Origin: Macrobrachium rosenbergii
Taxonomy: Eukaryota > Arthropoda > Malacostraca > Decapoda > Palaemonidae
DNA length: 64,000 nucleotides
Reading direction: 5' to 3'
Assembly (NCBI RefSeq): GCF_040412425.1
Contig: NC_089767.1
Location: 40,602,009-40,666,008 of the forward strand
The first letter of the stretch is position 1; each line of letters begins with the position of its first letter. Below are positions 48,119-63,385 of this stretch, piece after piece. Below the pieces are notes generated by a model. It was not told where the DNA came from, did no database searches, and saw nothing but the letters and a program-made list of their open reading frames with translations. Position numbers and translations under genes: made by a program.

Positions 48119-49526
48119 CTGTACCCCGGAGCTGCCCACATCCTTCGTTCACCTCGTCCACCCCAACACCCTTCACGTACACCCCGTGGGCAGCCTCGGA
48201 AAATTACTCATTCCCTTACCTCAAGACCCTACCCCAACCCCAAATCCAGTAAAGGCCACAGCATTGCTGTGTACTACCGGCCACATCCTGCTCATACCTC
48301 AACTGTGTGCCAAGAACCTATGATATAGGTATCCCTTCCCTATGTATTTATCCACAAAATCCCTTTTTTTACTTGTGTGTCATTCATTACATAGCCTGCC
48401 ATTTAGCATATATTCTTTATCCTATTGTATACTGTAATTGCACTTACTTTTTAGAACACTTTCTGCATATTGTTTATATATCTTTTGGGTCACAGTTTCT
48501 TTTTACTCATGAAACTGGAAGCTAGAACAATAGGCATTCAGTGTTGTCTACCATACAGGTATCTTAAACTACCTTATCATCCCGCGTGTTCATCCTTCGG
48601 CTTCTTATCTGCAGAATAAGAAAGAAAGAAAAACTTGAAGATAGCGAAACGGTACCTTCCTTTCTTTTACCACAAGTTAGTTACAAAGTGACATGATATA
48701 CGAGAATCCTGTGTTCCTAAGATTCTTGGGAGGTCATTTCAAACACTGTTCATTACATTACACAAAAAGAATATTCTGTCTAAATTAGAGCAAGAAAATC
48801 AGTGTATAGAGTAATGTTTTGGAACAGCATTGCTTACTGCTCAAACATTAACAGTAATTTACCTAAATAGCCAAAACTTTATCTGTGATATACAGTTTTT
48901 TTCTAAATTGTTAGCCACGTAAAAGTAGGCTTATACAGCATGTTATGGAAAACATTAATAATTGAAATATTTCATTCAAATAACTTTTAAACAGCTTACT
49001 TTAAAGTTTCTTGCACAAAGAAAAATGTACAATTCACATAAACAATTCTGAACTTCCTACTTTCCAAATCTTTCTATTCAAAACCATATCTTTCTGTTCA
49101 AAAAAGAAACTGCACTGTGTGATGCAAGAGTTTGTACCCTTGAAAGTAAATTTACTAAATCAAAGTACAAAAATAACAATAAAGTACCCTAACTTACAAT
49201 TGCATATTGCTGATGCATGGCTAAAAAATTACCTTAAAAATATAACAAAACTCAAATGTTACTCGTAAAGAATTTTCAGTATTTTATTACGTCTCACGAA
49301 ACTATAAAGCAGATGAAAAATCAGAGCAAAAATTAATAGGAATGGCTGAAGAACAAGGAAATAGAAGATAGTGACCTTGCATAAAACACTTACGATAAGC
49401 AATACTGTTCATGCCGGGAGAATGTAAAAGTGAGCAAAGAAAATGGATAATTAGTGCTGAATGGATGCGAACAATTTTTGATAGCTGGTGTTCCAACAAA
49501 CATTCACTGATTCCATTTGAAATAAA
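48119..49526 (+). other. Lrp4: LRP4 3' UTR with candidate poly(A) signals
   Basis: Non-coding sequence after the stop. AATAAA occurs at 49178-49183 and 49521-49526, among others. The true 3' end cannot be chosen from sequence; a much longer UTR is possible. The first 200 bases are C-rich. Confidence 0.4.
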
Positions 49527-52500
49527 AAAAATAGAGATTATGATTCCATTTGAAATAAAATATTAGAGATTGAACGCCCACCTCTGCCTCAATCCACGTG
49601 TAATAAGGGTAGAAAATCAAGGTGAAACAACACAAGAATCAGCTCTGATGTCTCTCCCCAACCCCTACGGGACCTTCTCAACCAGCATCAAACTAAGAAT
49701 TACGAAAAGTGTCCTTTAAAACAAAGAAAAATCCAATGGTGATGGCTAATAATGGCAAACAAATGTGCTATGTACAGTAAATTATCCATTCAAACAAGGA
49801 TATCCCACATCCAAAGACAAATTCTTGTTGTTGGCCATGATGTCACAGAAACCCAGAGGAAATCACGAGCACAGGAAAATTTGTACCCCTAAACAAACCA
49901 CTAAGTCACAAAAGGGATAACAGACATCTTCAGGTTCCATAAAATGTCCCAGTAAAAAGAGGTTGGACTACCCTAGGGTGAGCAGAGTTAGTCTATCCCT
50001 AAAACAGTAGCATCAATCAAATAAAAATTCATAAATTTTGCTTAAACTTTGATATACATGATAACCCTTTAGCAGGTGAGGTAAACAAAGTGTCCTAGTC
50101 TAATTTGAAAAACTTCATATCTGCATCATATATATGGTGTAAAATATAGCACCTTCTATACCTTGGTTTTAGTTTGAAAATATAATTCACAGAGTATATC
50201 TGATCCAAATATTTCCCAAGAGGAGACTGATACATCAGACATAATGGACCACAAACACTGCCTTAGACTTCTACCTGCTGATAAAAATTAAGGACTTAAC
50301 TGCAACAGCAATTAGTAATATTCTTTGTAAATCTGTTCTGCATGTCAAGTAACGAGTAAATTCCAAAACAGTTGCCAATGTGCATCACCACTTACACATC
50401 AGGTTTGCTATTCACCCAGTACAGTACCATTAACCAATTCTTCCCAAAAAGTTACTCAAATGCTTCCCGAACTGGGTTGAGATATCAAAAAACTCTAAAC
50501 ACTTAAGAGATACGTGTGAATCCAAGTCTCCAAAATTCAGACAATTATTTTAGGACAGCATTGATAGACAAAATTTTTTCACCCATACGTATCTTAATTT
50601 ACATATAATCTCGATAATTTCATACATGCAAAAAAGCCCAATGAATTAGTTGCAAAAACAAAATAGATTTGCAGTAGCATTAATCTTGCTATAAAACTGG
50701 ACCTGAATATGAAAAAAGTCTAGCTGGTAAATGTGATTATGTATAGCATTTTACACAGTAAAGACAGTGTTTGAAATACCTCAACTACAAATTGTACTAG
50801 AGTATTATCAAATGAAAAAACTGCAACACACATGACAAGGCACTTAATTTTAGCAAGAAAATTCTGTGTAAAATAATAACCGCTGAAAAGAAATATTTTT
50901 TAATAAGTACGTACGGAAATAACTGAATTTATGGTAATGGAAAGGATGAAGACGATTTTTTAATATTAAAAAGGTAACATTTAGTACCAATTAAATAAGG
51001 GATAGTTTGTAAATAGTTTTTATTTACTGTAATGTCTTGAACATAGATGGTGCCACAACACATGAAGCAGAGAATAGGATATAATATATAAGACTGTTGT
51101 ATAGCCAGAGGTTAATGTACGAACTATAAAATGAAGCTGTTTGTGCCATAAAAAGAGACAGGATAAAGCTTGTGAAGCAATGTGTTATACCTATTATTAA
51201 CTAATATATAATCTAATTAGCAATAAGCAAACTGTTATAGTCACTGACCACTTGAAAATTTACAAAAATTGCAGAGAGTATTATCTTGAAAGGTGTAATA
51301 TATGCTGTCAAAGTACTTTCTTCTGAAAAAATTGTCTGGCAATTTGGAGCAAAAATTACAAACTTAAAATTGAGATCTGAACAGTACCTTGGCAGACTAT
51401 TTGGGAGATCTAAAATGCAAGTGTCGTTAGAACAGTCAGCCATCCCCCAGTGAAACTGTGTAATGCAACTATTGCCTCAGTCACTAGTGCCTGTGGATAT
51501 TGGGCTCCAACAGGCTTCACCACAGAACTGACGTTAAGCTCAGTATTTTTATTTAATTCATAATTCTACATAATACACCAGTAAGTTCATCTTAGGTTCC
51601 ATGTTTTTTACATGTAATCCTTTATAAAATCCACTTACATCAGACATATGATAGAACTGTCACTTTCCAATACGTATCGTGTTCATAAATTGCACTGGCC
51701 TTAGGAAACAAAACCATAAAATTTACCTTCAAAAGTGTACCAGCCCATTTTAATCTTTACTTTAATTAGGATTCTCTCATTTATCCAGATACTCTTTTCT
51801 TAATACAGTCATATATGATCTCTGAGGGGAGCTAGCTCTATGAACTATAAATACTTCCAAAAACTTAAAAGAATATAATTAGCTCTCTTACCAAACAGAA
51901 CTTATATGTAATATATAGTACATATATTAGTGTTGAATTATTTTAACCACCTTATGTTCAAGATAAAATGTCATTCATTATTTAAGTGCCAATTCTCAAT
52001 CCTTTACTTTTGTATGGTTTGTTTTATAAGGTAACTACAGTACTAGGTTTAATTGCTGTATGTATTACATTCTTTTTCTGGTCCCTTTCCTCCTACAAAT
52101 GCAACTTTAAAGAGAGAATGGGTTGGTGTGATTACCTGTAATGAATATCTACATACATTATAAATTTCTTGCCATCAGTTAGGCTAAGCAATACCTACGT
52201 TTGATAATCAGACACATGCTGACGTCAGCTGGTACTTTAATCATCTTATTATCAATCAGCAGTGCCATCACTAGGCTCTGATAACCTTTTTTTGGGCATC
52301 TAATCAACTGGTTGACTTCCTCTACATTCAGTAATATGTACGTTATTCTTTTTCCAGCTCAGTCATTCACCCCTTCCATCCCTCTTGTCATTGGGCTCAA
52401 TAACTTAGGATGCTAATGATAAGTAGTTCCTCTTAACCAAGACCCCAAAATATTTAAATTTAATATTACTGGCAGCCAAATCCCCATTTCCCATGAGGAA

Positions 52501-52592
52501 GGATTGCAATCCTTGATAAGCTAACATTTAGTCTCAGTCTCAAACAGTCAAGTTATCCTACAGCATAGAGATCATCTCGGCTAAATACAGTA
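49527..52592. other. AT-rich LRP4 3' flank, no gene seen
   Basis: No coding signal on either strand, no microsatellites, several TACTGTA/TACAGTA words. Confidence 0.4.
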
Positions 52593-52948
52593 CAGTAAAA
52601 CCCCCGTATTCGCAGGGATGCATACCACACCCCCACGTGAATAGCTAAAATCCGTGAATACTTAAACCCCTCTAAAAATACTAAGAACTGCCTATTTTGA
52701 TAGTTTAAACACAAAAAAAAAAATCCCTCTGAAAATCTTTATACCTGAGTATTTTAATAGTTTTATCACAAAAAGTGCATTTAGTCATGAAAATAATATG
52801 AAAATACAGTAATTAGTGAATATTTCTCAGTGAAAAATACCGCAAATGGGCAAATTTTCCGCGAATAATGGGTAGATACATTCCACAGAGAAATCCACGA
52901 ATACGTGAGTCCGCAAATAGTGAGACCGCGAATGCGGGGGGTTTACTG
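52593..52948. mobile_element. Tigger/pogo-like non-autonomous element
   Basis: Flanked by TA on both sides. Terminal repeats CAGTAAAACCCCCGTATTCG and CGCGAATGCGGGGGGTTTACTG are the Tigger/pogo type (CAGT...CCCCCGTATTCGCG). Internal GTGAATA and CGTGAATA words repeat. It is 356 bp long, with no transposase frame. Confidence 0.8.
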
Positions 52949-55900
52949 TATACAGTACTTTATTTTTCTAACAACTAGTCATGATTGGAATAATTTTTAC
53001 ATAAAAGTATACCAGCGATGCCCAGATTTTCTTTATTTCAACAAACAATACATTCCAGCACTTGTTTCCAATCCAAGTCTCCTTGCAAAGAACATATCTG
53101 CTGAAAATAAAAAAGCCTCTTGATTGCCACATTAATGAATATTGAAAACTATTTTCCACTAAGGTCAAAAGGGTCAAGGCTATCAACAGAAATTCTCAAA
53201 CATCAGCCCACTACAATGACCTAGTCAGCCACAACCCCACAAATAGGTGACCTTTTAATTTTATAAGAAACCCTAGCCAAACCTCAACAACCAATAACTC
53301 ATGGCATTGAGATATTTGAGATTTATGAGGCCTCTTACAGGGCTACATAGGCCTTTCTTCCTCTTATGCTAAGCCTCTGAGTACTACTATGTCAAGGTAC
53401 CTCTCGCCTTCAACTCCTCCTTCCTTGAAGGAATTTTATTTCCTAACCTATTTTCTGTTCTACTTTTTGGGTTGACCATTTCCTACTTTACCCTTTTGCT
53501 TCAAACACTTCAGTCTACTAACTCCACTTGTAAGCATACATGGTATGCTTTATTCATCGTACTGTATACTGAATGAATAACATTAAAATGCATTTTTTAG
53601 ATAACTATTTGCCAGCTTCCAGTTGAAACCTTACACTTACTACCTCCCTGATTCAAAGAGCTTTTTAAATGAAGTCAACCCTCAAATACAGTTCAATCTC
53701 TTGTTATTAAATTCAAAATAACCATTATACTTAAGCCTTCAATAAACAGCTAAAAGATTAAGAGTTAAACTAACCTGAGAGGTTAAATAGGAACAAGTCT
53801 GGTAATTTTTTTAATCTGGTGATGCTCAAAACTTCTCAAAAGGGGCTAGCTGACTGGCTATTGACATTTTAATTTTTATGGAATGGTTCTTTGGAAGAAA
53901 TTGCATCCAGGCCCTAGACAGGTTAGTCATGCACAGGGTTTCCCTAGATTAATATAATGGCAAGGGTATGTTGTTCCACTATTATTATTAACTTATCATG
54001 GTATAAATTCCCATTCTAGTTAATCCTCTTGTATCGCCGTACCTGAATACTGTAAACGATTAAATTTCTCTCTACACGTCAGTGACTTCAAAGCCTGAAA
54101 TTGCTCACAAGTTTTATTCAGGAAATGCTGGGTCCCAACAGGAGCAAAGACTAAGGCATTTACCTTGTTGAGAATAAATGCTACTGAATAATGTACATAA
54201 ACAATTTTTGGCAGAACAGAAAACATAAGAGGTTAGAAAACTTAACTGTAAACTGTACGGTAGTTATGAAAAGTTCACTGTTAAATATATTTTTCTCATT
54301 TGTCACATACATTAACAATAGAGGTTATTTGTGCATTTTTGTAAATACTCTACAAACAAAGGAATTAGAAGCCTTTCATCCACGTGTAAACATGAAAAGA
54401 TATTTATTATTTTTATAAATATCTTATTGGTGATAAATACTTAGTTTCATTCAATTGGACAAAGCAGTGCTGAGGTTAAAAAATGTTCAAAGTTGTACAT
54501 TAGGAAACTGAACTCTTTGTAAGTTCCTTAATCGACTGACTGTAAATGAACATATCTGTACTGTAGTTCCTTACTCTCATACATACAATAATTGGTACAT
54601 TGTTAAAAATGGGATTGGAGGATACTCTGCATTGTAAAACCATATACTACTGTATACTGATTTCACCGTTGCTTTTTTTTTTAAATTTCCAAAATATTAC
54701 AGATAATATGCAATCTAATTATGGTAATTTCAAATCACTGTCTTGTATGCAAGCACTCTGGTTTTGGAAAATCTGCTACTGTATCAAAATATCATTTGGA
54801 TATTTTCATAAGGAATCTGTTACGAAATTACACGAACACTCATGAGCTTGTGGCCGAAGAGCTGTAACAAAAAAAAGCAGCTTTCTTGTATCATAGACAT
54901 TTTAGTTGTGAAACCTTTAATGTTGTACAAATTTTGCTCATGTGTGACTACTAATAAAACGTGGTCTGACAGTGCTGTACATGAAAATACTGTATATTAT
55001 TGTGATTTTACAAACAACCTGAGTTAATATGCTAAGTGAAAGTGATCAAATTCCACAAATTCTGGAAGATTCTGTTACTTGTTAATGACTGAGGTCAGGA
55101 TGAATTCTCCATTGTTGGAACGAATTCTCCACTGCAGGATAAAGGAGTCCACATAGCTGGACGGAAGTTCTGCATGTAGGGTGATAGAACCATATGTAGG
55201 TAGTTAAACGCAAACATATATTTTCATTAGAACAAGGGTTTAAGAAATGCTCATAGATATTTTGGTCAGTATTGCATTGAAATGCCTCATTAGTCTAGTA
55301 CTGTAATCAAAGGAGGTGATTTTTAACTACATTATTTGTGGTTAAGAGGTTCTTAGGCATATTCTGTTGGTATCAAACTAGTTTGCTGTGTACACTCTTG
55401 GTTGCACTTGATATGACTTGCAACTCCAAGACTAAAGACATTTTGCAAATAGTTTGCTGGTCAGAAAGCAATCCCATGGATTCAACCTCTTCTGCAGCTC
55501 CTTTACATATACTACACTGGTTTGCTTAAGTTGGAAATGACAAAGTAGTCATGTTACCTGTAACCTAGTCTTTTAAACACAATCTTGTTTGATGCCAGTG
55601 AAATGCATTTCTAGCATAATAAGGTTTTATCTCTGATCAAATAGAAGGGTATTATTTATAAGGGATGACGTTTGACACGGATAGAAGAGATTATTTTTTC
55701 ACAAGGTCCTTCAGATGTTACATGTGATTTTAAGTAAATCCTAATACTATTAATGCAACTTCCTATTGTAAATTGTGCAATACATTTCTTTAATTGGTAA
55801 AACTGATACGACATGTGGTACTGTATGTTAATTTGCCTCTGTTGATGAAGCACTGCAAAATAATATCCTTAAGGGCAACTGTTTACTTTGCCCTTCAACT

Positions 55901-58900
55901 TATTTTTCTAACAAATGACACCATGAAAAAGTTCTAAATCTTAGCCGACTCAAGTGAGAACATCAGTCTTTGCTTGCTCGAGAATGATCCAAGTTGGAGA
56001 AAAGCCACTGGAAGTTGCTCGTGTGATCAAAGATTGAATTAAAATCTATGGTTTATGATTAAATCTTCAACAAAGGAAAGGTATAAATTGCACCGTAGAT
56101 TTGAATGACACCTACTTGATCAAGGCTTCGTAACTACTCATGCATGAATGCACCCAACCCCGACCCTAATTTTAATTGGAAAGTGCCATTTCAGGGGACT
56201 TGGGTTTCGAGCTTATGGTTTCTTAAAAATAAGGATATATGGTGGTTTTATGATTTTGCAACTACAATCGACTGTAATTATAGTTTGCCTTAGCGTGACT
56301 ATTTAGGATTTTACATGACAGCCCTAATAAATATTTTTGATTTTCTTCTGCACAGTTTCATATTAACTGAAAATGGGATAGGATTTTAAAAAATTGCCTA
56401 GAATCCTAATGTCCTATATTACATTTCGTAATTTTATTTAATTAATCTTTTTACTGTAGTTACAAAGTCATAAACCCACTGACTGTTATGACTCGTCTGA
56501 AGGCTACTTATCATCATAGGCATTAGACTTTTTGTCGATGGGAATATTTCATATTATATTGTACATACTTAGAAGGAATATTTGTTAAAACTACTAAAGC
56601 ACAACTAAAGCTCACCAATATGTAAGTAAATATTGTACTATTAATTTTTTATAACTATGACAATTTATTTGCAAATATTATTTGGACTGGAGAGAACAAA
56701 AATAGGGTATTCCTAAAGCAGCAAACCTAACTTTGGCATGAAACATAAGTTAAAATTGATAGTAGTTATTCTTGTGAAAAACAGTCTCAGAACACAGAAG
56801 TTGCTCTTTAGAATTACTGTTAGTCATTAAGTGTTATAAAGTAGGTCATATCCCTAACAGCTGCCGCTACAATTATTCCCTTTTTAAAAGTGTTATCTTT
56901 AGTAAGAAGCTGTTGGTGCTTTGCTGTGTGAAATGCACCCCAATTTTCTACTGTACATCGAAAAAGGTTTGCTGCTGAAAAAATATTGCCCTTTTGCCCA
57001 GAATATGGTGTCTAATAGTGATTATAAGTTAAGAAAATTTATAAAGACAAGAATAGGCTTTATCAGAACTACGATCCATTGCTAATAATTTCCGTAATAT
57101 TTCACTCTTGATTTACATTGTCATTATCACTTCTGATTTGTAAATTTTACACGGCTTCAGAATATAGGAATTTCTTTTACTGACAATAGTATTTTGAGTA
57201 GGTACAGGTCAACTCATAGTACTGCCAATTCCCATGTTATTACATGGTGTTCATAAAAATCACTACATCCACAACTTAAGCTTAATCTGCAATATGACTC
57301 ACCTTTTATAACATTCTTAAGTCTAGGAGTGTGGTTTGCAGCAATAGTACCCAACTTTTAATAGTTCTATTTTATAACTCAAAAAGACCATCAGAAACTA
57401 ATTTTTCCATAGAGCAAACAAATGTGTATTCCAACTAATGGGAACCACTGCTCCAGACCATGCTGTACGGAATGTCAACTGAAGTAATGCGAATTGGCAA
57501 TTAGACCTGACCAGAACCATTTCAACTTGATATCAAAACATTAAATGGGGTTTCTTTTACCGGGTGTTTTGATTCTCGGTTACAAATACTGTACCGTAGT
57601 TAGTTTACCTTGAAATTGGAGTGCTACTTATATGCAGTTTGGTTTCAATGCTCAGACTAGTTGAAATCCCCTACATACTGTTAAGGACATCTTACTTTTA
57701 AATCTTTACGACTGAGAATAACCTCAAATCTGCTGTTAAAAGGTTTTTTTTGTTCAGGTTAGAGCAAAATAGACTTCACCACAGCATCTTCAATAAGAAT
57801 ACAGTTTAACTTTCCTAACATGCTACACAAGTACTCATTCTGTAGTTTTCCTCAAAATATCTTTTCTTGTTTTTATCAAAGCCTGAATAACACTGATTTA
57901 TTCACAACAACAGTATTTAATGCATTATGCTTTGCAAACCCAAATTCCATTACAATAACACAAACTATAACACCGTACTTGGCTACCACTATTATTTATG
58001 CCATAAAAGAAATTTGTCATTACAATTACTGTACAGCACTTTATCAATTTGTAAAAATAGTGACACACCTCATTCTGGTCAGTAAAATTCAATTTCAGAT
58101 CCAAAAGGTCTAACTGACCCCAAAGCTGACTGATTTTCTCTGAGCTATGTTCAAAATCAAAGCTGAGCATAACTGGAGTGTCACTCTCTTTCATTCATCT
58201 TTTAAAACATGTTAGATTTGAATGATGATTCTATTCTTGCAAGGACTAAATAATTTTTAATATTACTTACTTTAAAAGAATTATATTACCATTTAGTCTG
58301 AGCCCTTGGACACCAAACTACATATAATGAATAGAAAATCTCACATTTTCTAAATATAAGTTGTAGTATTTTGCTTCTAGTGTATAAAAAAAAGTGTTAT
58401 AAACATATTTTACACATTTACTTTAATTTATAGACCTGAAACTAGCTAAAAATACCAACCTTTTAATTTGCAAATTGAAGATTATTTAGAGAATGTCAGA
58501 TGTTCTGTTTGCAGTGCGGGTGATAAAGAAGTTTTTTTTTTTTTTCAATGTTGTGACAGAGGAATTTTATTCCAATTCAAGACGCTTATCATGCCTAATT
58601 ATAAGGACTTATATTGTAATCTGTTCGTTGAAGAATAATAGATCTTGTATAACCTTGATGTCCTAACAAATAAAGGATATTTTCCATGTACCATATATCG
58701 TTGTAGTGTCATATATTAATAAGTATTATCATGTTAATGTATGGAGTGGTGAGCTTTGACAATAAAAAAAAAATGTGTAGGAAATCAATACTGTATTCAG
58801 ATTTCACAGATACTGATGTCATTTGAGACAATGCCAAAATGCAGAGAAAAGTGTTAGTGATCCAGCAGTTAAGCAAGTTCACATGCCTGATAACATTATA

Positions 58901-59520
58901 TTAAAAGCGGTTCAAGATCTCCCCATTGACAGTTTAATCTCCGGGCAAAACATACGTTGACATCAAAGTTGTAACTGTAAAATCTGACCTTTTCAATTTA
59001 GTGTATTTGGAATGTTGTTTATTTCACACAACACTCCTGTTTCTAGTTCACTCGGAAATTCAGACGTGGCCAATTACGCATATCTTGGCAGTGAAATCAC
59101 CTAGTCTTAGCAAGAGTGGATAGTTGTGGGATAAATATCAACATCAGTTTGTTATCACGATGCATCCCTAAACTGTCTCTTTAAGTACAGTAATAGGCTC
59201 ACTACAATATCACTGACACCAAATTACATCCGGTATCCGTACAGTACTTTGTCTGTATGTTATCATAAGAGTGACAATTTCTGTCAATTTTGCTGGGAAA
59301 ATTTAATTGTTTTGGCACGCTAAATGCTATTCACAAAGACCATTCTTCATTTTTCAACTTTACAAATCTGAATGCCTTCTGTCGATAATATTGATGATGT
59401 CATGACTAATCATACATTTATTTTTCTAAAATCAACTGAAAGCTGTTACTTTCCAATTTAATTACCTTACAAATAGAAACCTTGTACTGAACATATTCTG
59501 CTTTTGCAATTGGCTGGCAG
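52949..59520. other. AT-rich intergenic sequence, no gene seen
   Basis: No ORF with domain features or splice-consistent exons. A poly(T) tract lies at about 58531-58545. Short frames (for example 57820-58113 and its complement) have no recognisable content. Confidence 0.4.
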
Positions 59521-59542
59521 CTCTGCATATAATAATAATACA

Positions 59543-59574
<32 letters not shown>

Positions 59575-59590
59575 TATAATAATAATAATG
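59521..59590. repeat. (AAT)n microsatellite, interrupted
   Basis: AAT array with an ACAGT and a TAATTAT interruption. It is one of the very few microsatellites in the last 40 kb. Confidence 0.95.
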
Positions 59591-61757
59591 GAACTAGTTA
59601 CTGACCATGTTCAAGATACAAAAGGCCTAATCTGCCATCCCAAATTTTCTATAACAGTTTATTTTCTTGTTCCAAGTAATTTCTTCAACAGTGAAAATAC
59701 AAATTTATAAGGAAAGGAATCGAAAAGAACTTCCAAGCGTTATTTGCTAATCAAAGGGTGCTGCAAATTCCTGAATATTCATACTGATGCAAGACCGTAA
59801 AATGCTAACACCAAGGCACAATAAAAACTATTAGTATTTTCCCAAGAAATCAGTGACAAATATCAAAACTTGCTTTTCATGACTGTATAAAACACTCTTT
59901 GATGCATCCAGACACTGTACTGGTAAGTGGGATTTCCTTACATAAAGGTCACCAGTCATGTACACAATACTTCACATATAAATGCATACAGACAAGATAA
60001 AAAAAAAAAAAAGCAAAACAAGTTGTGCAAGCACTATCTCCTCGACTTTCTACCCTACAATAACAAGAAGCAACTGTCAAAAAATGTTTAAAACCAAAGT
60101 AGAATAGGCTGTTTCGATGGCACAAGAAGCAATGCATACATGCACAATTCATGTTATTAGGGGATATGCTCTATTCATATTTACAAACAATTTAACGGTT
60201 GCAAATGTTGTCAGCACAGCAATTTTTCTCCCCTATGTTGACAGGGTATATACTACTCTAACTTTGTGGTAATGGTAATCACTTTGAAGTCTAAGGCTCA
60301 CTCGAGCATGGGCAGCCATAACTCGGTGTTATGTTTCATTTCCTTAAATGTTTAAGGTATTATTCAGCACAGCTGACTTAATAGCTTAGAGGAAAACATA
60401 GTTAAGGCATGTTTATTTGTCTCGTAATATTTAACTTCTATAGCCCCGTGAATTTTTGTAATAGTGACACCTAAACAATGGTTTTTGGTGATATAACAAA
60501 TTATTTAAGGGAAAAGCAAGTCAAACTTATGCACACACCCATATCCGCTTCATGTGATGAAGTTGTGAATACATTGTAACTGGTTATAATTGTCATTTGT
60601 GTAAAACTGAAAAAAATGTGTTATATTGTATAAAAGAGGTACATACGTATTGATAATCTAGGTTCGTTCTTTTTAAGGAAACTTTCTGTAAAATGGGTAT
60701 ATACTTTGTGAACAAATAATTTCATACATAATATACAAGGCTATACTGGTTTTATCATTTTTAAGTCTATTTTTAATATTCCAGTTAATGAATACAAACT
60801 AAATATGAGCACGAAGTCAGTTTCTACTTGTATTTTCTGGAAACTGAGTGGTCAACAACCTAATACTTTACGAAAAACTTCATTCCACAAATACTGTATT
60901 TTGGTAGTGATAAAAAATGTACAAACTTTAATGTTACCACAAATCTGTTGAAAAGAAACATGAAGAATAATTTTCCACTAAACATACATTCCGCTACTGA
61001 ATAAAACTTAGTTGAGAGGCTAGCTGATAAATACATGGCCATTTCCACAGTTTCCAAAGCAGTACACATGAGGCTACACCTAACAAAATACCCCTATCAA
61101 CACATGTATACTTATTTACAAATACTGTAAGTTAATGCTGACACTTGCAATAATGAATAAATCACATAAATCATGTAAAATTACCAGGATGGTTAACTAT
61201 GATCTCATAATTTGTCGCCTAAAAAAAAAAAAAAAAAGACTACATTACCTTCAGATTAAAATTCTGAATCCGAAATATAAACACATGAGTATTTGATGCA
61301 CATTTTAACTTATGAAATCTAGTTCCAGAACATAAAGATATTATTTGCGACACTTTATTCCAAACAACACTGGATTGCAAGGTTAAATAAAATTTCCTTA
61401 AGAAATAATGTCTGAAGGTTCTAAATTTTTTTTATTTCTTTACGAACTGATTTTAAGAGATTGTAACGTGACCTACTAAATTTAATTAAACACTTCCAGT
61501 TCAAGTAATCCTTCAAGTGCGAGTTTAAGCACATGCTGTTTAAACCATCACAATGAGTTAAAATTTAGCATAACTTTAACCATAATTCCAAGTCATATTT
61601 CTCAACAAATACAACTGGTCTGAAGGATTTGTTTGTACAGTACTGTACATGATGATTGAGAATCGTAGCTGGACAAAGTTAAAGGAGTTGGACTACTAAG
61701 TGGGAAACAACCAAGTGAGAAGTGAAAGGTCAAAATAAGCAAAACTAGGACCAAAGG
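59591..61757. other. AT-rich intergenic sequence, no gene seen
   Basis: Poly(A) tracts at about 59999-60013 and 61220-61236. No coding signal. Confidence 0.4.
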
Positions 61758-61833
61758 AAAACTGCAAAGAACCTCCAGTATTGCCTACATGTGGCACTCA
61801 AAAGCACCCTGAGGGCAATATCTTCTACGGGGA
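61758..61833 (-). repeat. fragment of dispersed repeat family
   Basis: ACTGCAAAGAACCTCCAGTA... to TTCTACGGGG resembles, on the minus strand, the TTTGCAG...GTGCACTG end of the family at 9911-10224. Confidence 0.45.
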
Positions 61834-63385
61834 AGAAAACTGATAAGGTGGTGGCAATATGCTCCTCCATCCTTTTAATGGCATTGTGTCTTCTTTCATA
61901 AGACATTGATTTCAGCGGTGCTCAGTTAAGGAGAGAGACATCACTCCAGTCATTAGTACTGTACAGGTAATTAGGCAGGCAAAAAATTAATAATAATAAA
62001 AACAATATTAACGTTTTGATCCCCAATTTAAAATACCTGTAAGCCCCAATGGTATTTAGGCAAATAGTCTTCCCTAGATATCTGTTGTAACACCCTCAAC
62101 AATGTCCCAAAATCTCTACAGCAGTGTTAATATAATATCTATGGTGGCCAGGCAGAGCATTTTCAAGGTATAAATCTGATTTTATTACTTACCAATAATT
62201 GAGGGCACTGTTGTCAATCACCCTCTTTTCCACCTAACTGCTAATGGTCTGAAGGGGTTAGCATTCAAGTCTGATCTCTTCCCAAGTCTGAAAAAGATTG
62301 AAAACTTTTTAAAAATCTGGCTTTGTACTGTAATGTTACGAAAGCAACTTTAACTAAAAATTTAATATGACAAGGTCTATGCCAATTTTTAGTAAAAATA
62401 ATTGAATGATAAGCTAGAATAACTGGCTTCTACGGGGATTGATATGAAATCTTAATGAGGAATTAACAGAGAAAGTATGTATCCTACACCTCAGTGCTAC
62501 CATACTGTGACATAGCAACGTGCTTTCTTCTCTATCGACAGTACGGTAGAGTACTTTAATCTTCACCAAAGCCTCCCACACCATGTGATGCAAAGGGCCC
62601 TCAAATAATCAACACTAATGCCAAACTGACCCTGACAGCATCACTGGCGGAATGCAAAACTGTTAAGCATCGCACAGCGTCCAAGAAATAGTATATAAGG
62701 CACTTGGGATAAAAATTATTGGGAGTAATTCATGGAGCATGGTTCCATTTCCATCTAAAATATCACAAGGATTTTAAAAGTGAGTTATAAATTCTTTTAC
62801 ATATTATACTACACCACATCTTTTATTACTGTACACATATACAATGCACAAGTGCTTAATAAAGCACTCAAATCTGATTGCTTATTGGACATACGGAAAT
62901 GAATGCCAGTATTTACACGGTCCCGAATGTTTAAACAAGCAGACGAGTTTCTTTAATTTCGTCTAATCTATCACTTAAAACACTGACAATGGGTGTATAA
63001 ACCTTTTGTATAACTTAATATATTTTTCCTTACTAGTTCAGTATACAATATTGCACTTTTACAGTTGTTTAGAACTTTGTCATGTAAGTTTATTATGATT
63101 ACAGAAATAGTTAAAATGAAAAAATGTATCAAATGAAAACAACTCATCATAAATTGTTACTTTTTTTTTACAGCTTTTGCCTAAATCTTGTGTTATTCAG
63201 TATATTTCATAAGTTCCAGTAACATTCAAAGACATTCCAAATACTTAGGTTAATAAGAGGAATAATTGCAGCAAAGTCTTACCACACATTATCACACAAA
63301 CAAACGGTACGAAAAAAAAAAAAAATTCTGGTTACCTCATTATCTTTATACACATTTCCCCCCAATCAAAATAATTCAAGCATCA
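61834..63385. other. AT-rich intergenic sequence with a lone TATA box
   Basis: TATATAAG at 62692-62699 (plus) is followed about 80 bases later by a donor-like AAAA|GTGAGT at 62780, which could be a short untranslated first exon of a gene beyond the window. No coding exon is visible. Confidence 0.25.

Noticed and set aside
57820..58194. Overlapping 97- and 89-codon ORFs on opposite strands
   Set aside because: Composition follows the local AT-rich background, with no domain, signal peptide or splice sites.
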